Source: Tolypeutes matacus
Taxonomy: Eukaryota > Chordata > Mammalia > Cingulata > Chlamyphoridae
Length of the DNA: 64,000 bases
NCBI GenBank assembly: GCA_026826555.1
Contig: JAKSZT010054570.1
Location: forward strand, 1,996,947 to 2,060,946
Direction of reading: 5' to 3'
The notes below the pieces were generated by a model. That model was not told the DNA's origin and ran no database searches. It worked only from the letters and a program-made list of their open reading frames with translations. A program made the translations under genes and the position numbers. Positions 57,065-64,000 of this stretch are shown here, piece after piece (positions within the stretch are counted from its first letter, which is position 1; each line of letters begins with the position of its first letter).

Positions 57065-58424
57065 ATCTATTGTATTCAATAAATGAACAAGAAATCCTTT
57101 TTCTTGCTAATGAAAATTCAAAGTTAAAAATTCAGGCTAAGAGCAATCAAAATTTCCAATAGCTTCTCTTTCAATAGAATCCACAGGAATGAGAACTTTC
57201 TAAAAGTGACAATAAAATTATTTATTCATTTTTAAGGAATGTGATGCTATGACCCCAAACCAAAGGGTCTCAAAGCCAAGCATTGTTTTGATTTTTATTT
57301 TGTTAAATAGGATTCAATCTTGGAACAAAGTTTTATTTATTTCAGTAGGTTAAAGAAATGCAGAACTATGACTCTTTTTGGAAAGGTAGTTATCTGTGAA
57401 GGAGCTGTCCAAGGAAGGTAGCTTCATAATCCCTAATAGAGATAGAACTTTTCACTATCTAAAACAAAATAAAATCCCTGGGTATTTTTGCTACTCTGGT
57501 AGTATCATTCTTATCTAGCTGTGCTGAACTTGGCAAATTCCACTGAATGACACAATGTAGTATTTAGGATTAAGCGTTTTCCATTGGGCACGGAGATTAC
57601 TCAGAATCATGAGTTGGCTCTTTGGAATAACAATAAAAACATCCTAAATCAAAGGTAACAATTTACATATACAATTAATATCTGATTATATTCAACACAT
57701 TGCAGGACACTTCTGTTTACAGCTTCTAACTTTGGTCTTACATGTCTCTCAAAAACTGCTAACAGATTTAGATTTAACACTTTCCAAGAGAATGAAAATG
57801 CAATAAATAAGATTTTATGCTCTCTTTTTCCCAAAATGATATACTCAGCTGAGTGAAGCAAAGTTATCTTTGAACTAATATTTAAAAAAAGAAAATTCCC
57901 CAGGTAAGTTTAGGATGCTTACCTTAAAGCATAAGGATAGTAAGCTCTTCTCATTTACTACCCTGTACACTTCCTTCTATTAATCCTAAATTTGCCACTT
58001 TCAGGGGTTGAGGTTGCCTTCCAATTCTTTAAATTCCAGAATATGGTAAAAGTCCACTTAATCTAAGTATGTAAGATTTATGCTTTCAACCAAATCACTA
58101 ACCCTCTAAGTCTACATGGGAAAAGAAAGACATTTTTGGTTTGGATTGCAAAACTCCGTCCTTCGATGATACCCAACATGACAACAGCCTCTTTGGTCCC
58201 CAAAACACCCTGCAAAAATGTCTTCAGAGACAAACTACAGTCCATTTTCTGCTACAAAACAGATTCTAGGGGACTATCATCCTGAAAGTATAGTTTAGTG
58301 ATCTTTTTCCTGAACGCATAACCTTAGGCTTTCCTACACCACAACTCACCAGACACATTTTTAGTTCATTCTCATGACCTTGTGAGCTCTCCTAAAAACC
58401 AACTCACTGACTTATTTTATAGAA

Positions 58425-58600
58425 AGAGCAGGGGCCATACACTCAAACAGACCTGGTTTCAATCCTGGCTTTTTCATTTACCTTGTTATCTTGCTTAACT
58501 TAAGTAGGATAAAGCCTCACTTTTCCCTGTTTGCTCATGGGGATAATATTTCTTTTACTGGACTGAGATCATTAAAACTGGCAAAATAAATGAATATATA
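58425..58600 (-). mobile_element. MIR SINE, antisense
   Basis: AGACCTGGTTTCAATCCTGG and CTCATGGGGATAATATTTC follow antisense MIR order. Confidence 0.75.
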
Positions 58601-59647
58601 TAAATTTAGTACCTATAACATATCTAACAAATTTTAGTGTCTTCCCCTTCCCCCTCCTAGAAAACCTTGAAAATGACATATATCTTCTTATAGAGCATAC
58701 ATGAAGATATTCAATAAGAGCAAGTACCCTAACAGAGCTTTAAAAGTGCTTTTAACTGTTTCCTATAAACTTTCTTCTCATTCATGAAAAAAATCCATCC
58801 TCCTAAATCTCAGAGTAATTAATTTTTAAATTGTTCCTTCAATTTAAAAAAGAAATGTAAAAGCTCACTAAAAGTCTAGATAAATTATACCTACTGATTT
58901 CTCCCTTATTAAAAGTCTTACTCTGTTAGAGTCTAACAGATGTAATGTTTTTCTTATAGGCGTTACACTGTTTTTCCAATAACTTAATCTTGTTTAAATT
59001 GACTGATCTGGCTGTTAATGGACCTTAACCCCCTTGTTTGATGATAACTAATATTCTTTTAGGTACTTCTTTATGCAAACAGGGATCACACTGGCAATCC
59101 TACCATAATCTGGCACAGAGGTCAAAAGTCTGATATTTTCTTTCCTGAATTTCTTTGGAATTCTAAGAGTTGGCTTAGAGTTCCACTTAAATTAAATTAT
59201 AAATTAATTCTAATTTTATACCTGCCATTCCATGAGTCAGGACAGCACTTACAAAGTTTTCCATTAGATAAAGATAGATTATTAAGGGGAAAAAAGTGGG
59301 GGGATTCTAAGTTCAAACACGCTTGGGAAATGCTTGGATTAATTACACAGATTTCTTTACTGCGAGAATTCTCAGAGCCTTTGGCATGCTTCTACACAAT
59401 GTAAATACTGGGTGGGACGGTGAGGATGCCCAGGGGCTGCATTAGTTTCCACTAATTTGACCTCAGAACTTACTTATGGAGCTTCTCATTGAGCAAATGT
59501 TACTGAGAACACATGTTGGAAAATGCAAATGTTCCTGAGAACCTGTCTGTACAAAGTACAGTACAGATTGAGGACATCTTCCTCAGGAGAGACTAGAGCA
59601 GCAAATTAATTTCACTTCTCTGTCTTGGATTCCTTAGTATACTTTTT

Positions 59648-59905
59648 TTTTTTATATGAGATTTTTTTTTTTTCCCTAAGATTTATTTTATTTATTTTTT
59701 TATCTCCCCTTGCTGCTCGTGCTGGCTAGTGTCCATTTGCTGTGCATTCTTCTATGTCTGCATGTCTTGCTTTGCTGAGTTATCTTGCTGCGCCAGCTCA
59801 CTGCACGGGCCGGCTTGCCTTCACCAGGAGGCCTAGGGGAATCGAACCTGGGATCTCCCATATGGTAAACAGGAGCCCAACCAGTTGAGCCACAGCTGCT
59901 TCCCG
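59648..59905 (-). mobile_element. DAS-SINE
   Basis: Minus orientation, one tRNA-like head and longer body as at 27520. TSD TTAGTATACTTTTT at 59634-59647 and 59906-59919. Confidence 0.94.
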
Positions 59906-60190
59906 TTAGTATACTTTTTACCATGAAGACTTTATATACCTTCTTTTTCATTAATTATATATTACTGCATGTGGCAAAAATGACATACACTAGTCATCAG
60001 TTCAACAAGTCTAGTCGAAACATCTTACTACATGAGAGCCTTGCTACTGTAAGCATCTCTGTAACATAAAACTTCTAACACCAGAAATGTGTATTCAATT
60101 CACAAATATTCTAGGTTTCAGAAAACAGCACAAATACAGCACAAAGTATGGAGATATTGTGTAGCCTTCTGACAAGTAAAGAATATTGGG

Positions 60191-60278
60191 TGGGGAGCTG
60201 ATGTAGTTCAAGTGGTTAAGTGCCTGCTTCCCATGTACGAGGTCCCAGGTTTGATCCCTGGTATCTCCTAAAAAAACA
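60191..60278 (+). mobile_element. Monomeric DAS-SINE
   Basis: Single diverged tRNA-like unit (GGAGCTGATGTAGTTCAAG; GGTTTGATCCC) with a short A-rich end. No clear TSD. Confidence 0.85.
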
Positions 60279-60660
60279 CACCTGGGTCTAGAAATTATAA
60301 CACAACCTGATTCTAACACAACCTTCATTTTTATTTATTTTGTGACCTAGAATAAGACCTATTTGTAAACTCAAGAAACCAACCTGGAATATTGAAATAA
60401 TATATTATATATTAAAAATTTCTAATTCTTTTAGGGTGATGGGGCCCAAAGTTATTAGTAAAGCATGAGTGCAACAAGGATTATATCATGCTAAATAAAT
60501 TCCAAAATCAGAAATTGAATAACTCAAAACAGCTTCAAACTATTTAAAAACTTTTTTTTTAAAATATACTTAGCAAAAAATTCTTATTTTTCTTAACAGA
60601 TTTTTTTCATGTTTCCTACTTATTTATTGTAAATCGGAAAAATAAGTGCACACACATATT

Positions 60661-60769
<109 letters not shown>

Positions 60770-60856
60770 TTATTAGTTTTAATTCTCATTTTGTCAAATA
60801 ATTAGCATCCTACTGGAAATTTAAAAATTAGACATGAAAAAAAAAAAGCAAATCAT

Positions 60857-61088
60857 GGGAGCTGATGTGGCTCAAGTAGTTGAGCACCTGCTTCCCACAT
60901 GGGAGGTCCCAGGTTTGGTACCTGGTGCCTCCTAAAAACAAAAAATAAACAAGCAAACAAACAAAAATAACAACTCAGGGTTTCCGATGTGGCTCAATGG
61001 GGGAGCAGTGGCTTCCCTCATACAAGGTCCTGGGTTCATTCCCCAGCCCCGGTACCATTATTGAAAAAAAAAAAAAAAAAAAAAAAAA
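60857..61088 (+). mobile_element. Dimeric DAS-SINE
   Basis: Two tRNA-like units with CAAA-rich linker and long A tail. Imperfect TSD AAAAAGC(AA/TT)ATCA on both sides. Confidence 0.9.
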
Positions 61089-61241
61089 GCTTATCAGAAA
61101 GATCTGTACATCATAACCCCATACAAGAGAATTTTATTTGATATTAAGTGGCTAAATGAAATTTCAAAATGTACTGAAATTATGAATTCTTTCACAATGA
61201 TAAATCTGCAAAGGAAGTACATAGCTAAAGAAAAGACTGTT

Positions 61242-61421
61242 GGGAAGTGGCTGTGGCTCAATCAGTAGGGCTCCCGTTTACCATATGGGAGGCCCTGGGT
61301 TCGGTTCCCAGGGCCTCCTGGTGAAGGCAAGCCCGCCCGCACGGCGTGGTTAGCTGACCCAGCGAGCACAAGCAGCAAGGGGGGGATAAATGAATAAATA
61401 AATAAAATCTTTGGAAAAAAA
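61242..61421 (+). mobile_element. DAS-SINE, full length
   Basis: Standard type. Perfect 15-bp TSD AAAGAAAAGACTGTT at 61227-61241 and 61422-61436. Confidence 0.96.
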
Positions 61422-62010
61422 AAAGAAAAGACTGTTATATTTTCTTGTTTATATTTTTTCCAATAAAGGTAAAAGGATCCTCAAATTCCAAAACCTAATG
61501 TGGGGTTATTTTTCTCAAAGTTCTTTCCTCATTAATTCAACACCAGCAGTTCTCATGGTGTGAACAATTGTTCTCAAATTAGTTCTCAAAGACTTTTTCA
61601 GGGGATCTTCAAAGTCAAAATTGTTTTCCTAATATTACTATTAGGATGTTATTTGCCTTTTTCATGCTCATTCTCTCACGAGTGTATTAGAAGTTTTCCA
61701 GAGGGTACATGATGTGTGATATCACAAGAGAATGAATGCAAAAGCCAGAAAGAAAGAAATTCAGTTGTTTTCTATCAAGTCAGACATTAAAAAGATTTGG
61801 GAAAAAAGTCAACAATGTTCACTATTTTGGGGGGGGGGAGGAAATAGTTTTCACTGAAAAAAATGTTAAAATGTAATAGGTTATTATTTTTAAATGAATA
61901 CAGGCACATTTAAACATTAATCAGTTTTAAATTTCTAATATGGTAAATATCAATATATGTAACCTACAACAAATAGCTCTTTGGCATACTGAGACCAAAA
62001 AGTTTTGAGG

Positions 62011-62184
62011 GGAAGCGGCTGTGGCTCAATCAGTAGGGCTCCCGTTTACCATATGGGAGGCCCCGGGTTTGGTTCCCGGGGCCTCCTGGTGAAGGCAGGC
62101 CCGCCCGCACGGCGTGGTTGGCTGACCCAGCGAGCACAAGCAGCAAGGGGGGGATAAATGAATAAATAAATAAATTAAAAAAAA
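62011..62184 (+). mobile_element. DAS-SINE, full length
   Basis: Standard type. Perfect 14-bp TSD AAAAAGTTTTGAGG at 61997-62010 and 62185-62198. Confidence 0.96.
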
Positions 62185-63074
62185 AAAAAGTTTTGAGGAC
62201 CACTATTCTACTTATTCCAAAAATATGTGCCTTGAGATATTTCAGAGTAAATTATATAAGTTTGTATATCAATACATAATCTTTTATGAAAAATACAAAA
62301 CATATTTCCAAAATATATTTTGTAAAGATAAATTTTTAGACAAAAACACGATTGTAAAAAAAATATACATGAATATAAACCTTACTTGGCACAACAGATG
62401 AATACAATATGCTAAGTTTTATTTCTATCTTTAGCTTTATCAGTGAGTCCTTGCATTACCACAAGCAAATCACTACAAACATTACCCCTTTCGCCTCCAC
62501 CCTCCCACCAAACAGGGATGAAAATTCATGGGGCTCAATGACTCAAAATAACAGCATATTAACTAATAAAATTACTAAGAGCGTGTGTACAATTTAATGT
62601 GTAGAGATGTTGGTATAATACTACTGACTCCAAAATAAGTAAGATCATCAGAAATTTACCAGGTTGATTAGGCCTTAAGAGTTTTAGTACTATAATCAAT
62701 AAAAGAGATTCTTGAGTGGGGAAAGGAAAGGAGAACACTGGTTCTATATCAAACATATTACATGTATTTAGACACTTTTTGTCTTAACTAGACAGATTAG
62801 GCTAAAGCACGAGATTCAACCAGAACGAGGCATTCTTGCTGTTGTCCTTACTGCAGTTTACTGTCATCATGCTCAGAATACCATTGGATTCATAGCCAGG
62901 GATCAAATTAAAGTCCAGCCATGATCAGGTGAAAGCAGTCTGAAGGACCAAACACAAGAATCCTACAGAAACACTGCTCTAGTTCTAAACTCTTTTTACT
63001 ACTGGCACCAATTTCACAAAAACTCTAAACTTTTCAGTGGTAAACTGTTAATTGCTCTTCACAATTTGGAATAC

Positions 63075-63250
63075 ATACAGAGTGTCAACCCAGGCACATT
63101 TTAGGATCACCTGGGGTGCTTTTCAAACTATTCTGATGTCTACAACCCCACCCTTGACAAGTGAATGAGAACTCTAGGGAGGGGTCTGTACATCAGTGTT
63201 TTTAAAAGCTCCCTGGGTGAATCCAAGTGTGCAACCAAGGTTGAAACACC
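63075..63250 (+). mobile_element. MER5-like hAT (Charlie) fragment
   Basis: AGGATCACCTGGGGTGCTTT at the start, AAAAGCTCCCTGGGTGAATC and GCAACCAAGGTTGAAAC at the end. Diverged. Confidence 0.6.
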
Positions 63251-63370
63251 CCTACAACAGAATGGACCATAGTGCAAACACAGAGGTTGTTTTCTAACAA
63301 CCAGTGCAGTGTCAAAAATATATCTATGGAATAAGTTTTAGATTGAAAAGGATATATAAATCAGCTCTGG

Positions 63371-63476
63371 GGGGACGGATGTGGCTCAAATGGTTGGGCA
63401 TCCGTCTCCCATATGGAGGGACCTGGGTTCGATACCCGGGAACTCCCGGTAAAAAAAAAAAAAAAATTAAAAAAAA
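63371..63476 (+). mobile_element. Monomeric DAS-SINE, young type
   Basis: Head GGGGACGGATGTGGCTCAAA, T-arm GGGTTCGATACCCGGG. TSD ATAAATC(A/G)GCTCTGG at 63356-63370 and 63477-63491. Confidence 0.95.
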
Positions 63477-64000
63477 ATAAATCGGCTCTGGGACTAATAT
63501 CCTACAATCCTAAAACTTTTCTTCCTATAAGAAACATTTCTTGACAACTTCAAATATAGAGCTGCATGGCAATTCCAGTAACATGAATTTTGAAGACCAC
63601 TTTTCAATGCTAAAGTGTGCTAATCATAAACCCCAGGAGAGCATTGTTGAGCTAAAGTTCAATGCCTCCTCTGAAAGGTTACCAGTAACCCAGAACCTGA
63701 AGATGGGCAAGCTGGGGGGTTAGGAAAGTGTTCGAAAACATCTTTCATATCTGTCTTCACATGTTTAGAAACCGAAACTTAAACATGAATTCATATTTTG
63801 ATCACAAGTACAGCTGCAACCATAAATGAAATAAGATGGCCAGAAATGCAAATGGAGACTTTTCCTCTGCTCAATGACAGCATCATGTGAACAAGTTAAG
63901 TGGTCAATGGACACACTGGTATCAATGATCGAGGAGGATATACTGGAACGTGCAGTAAAAGCCTTATCAGAGGCCCATAACAAGCAGAAAACCTCAGAAA

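Overview
This is 64 kb of mammalian nuclear DNA, most likely from an armadillo (nine-banded armadillo, Dasypus novemcinctus, is the best guess). The strongest evidence is more than 30 insertions of the tRNA-derived DAS-SINE family. Most have the head GGAAGCGGCTGTGGCTCAAT, a tRNA-like B box, an A-rich tail and clear target-site duplications (TSDs). DAS-SINEs are known from armadillos. Older layers common to all placental mammals (MIR, L2, L1M, MLT1/MaLR, ERVL, MER5-type hAT) lie beneath them. I see no prokaryotic, plasmid, CRISPR or phage content.

The only protein-coding gene I can support is BNIP3L (NIX), a mitochondrial outer-membrane mitophagy receptor, on the minus strand at the right-hand end. 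Four of its six expected exons are present: exon 3 (60677-60749), exon 4 (55775-55878), exon 5 (55497-55646) and the terminal exon 6 (coding part 53834-53882, then about 2.7 kb of 3' UTR to about 51095). They have canonical splice sites and matching phases and together encode 124 residues ending in ...SASTY and a stop. Exons 1 and 2 (start codon, LIR motif) must lie beyond base 64000.

The left 51 kb is the intergenic region downstream of BNIP3L. Layout: 0-16 kb is mostly ERVL and MaLR retroviral relics, L1 and SINEs, with one 400-N assembly gap inside a SINE at 1936-2335. An ERVL pol remnant (integrase plus dUTPase, broken) with its 3' LTR sits at 12.7-14.7 kb. A MaLR provirus carrying two later SINEs occupies 19.9-22.9 kb. 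A GC-rich CpG island with a CCAAT box and a long pyrimidine tract, but no gene I can identify, lies at 24.2-25.3 kb. From 25.4 to 51 kb there is nested L2, MIR, MLT1, LTR and SINE material, ending in a 1.6 kb L2 remnant just downstream of BNIP3L.

Nothing here looks like a novel gene system. The observations most worth checking are the orphan CpG island, a TSD-flanked insertion that joins about 220 bp of non-SINE sequence to a DAS-SINE, a splice donor placed directly in a (GT)n microsatellite in BNIP3L, monomeric DAS-SINEs that match the heads of composite copies, and a trimeric SINE. Repeat family names come from recognition of sequence, not a database search, so boundaries of old repeats are approximate.
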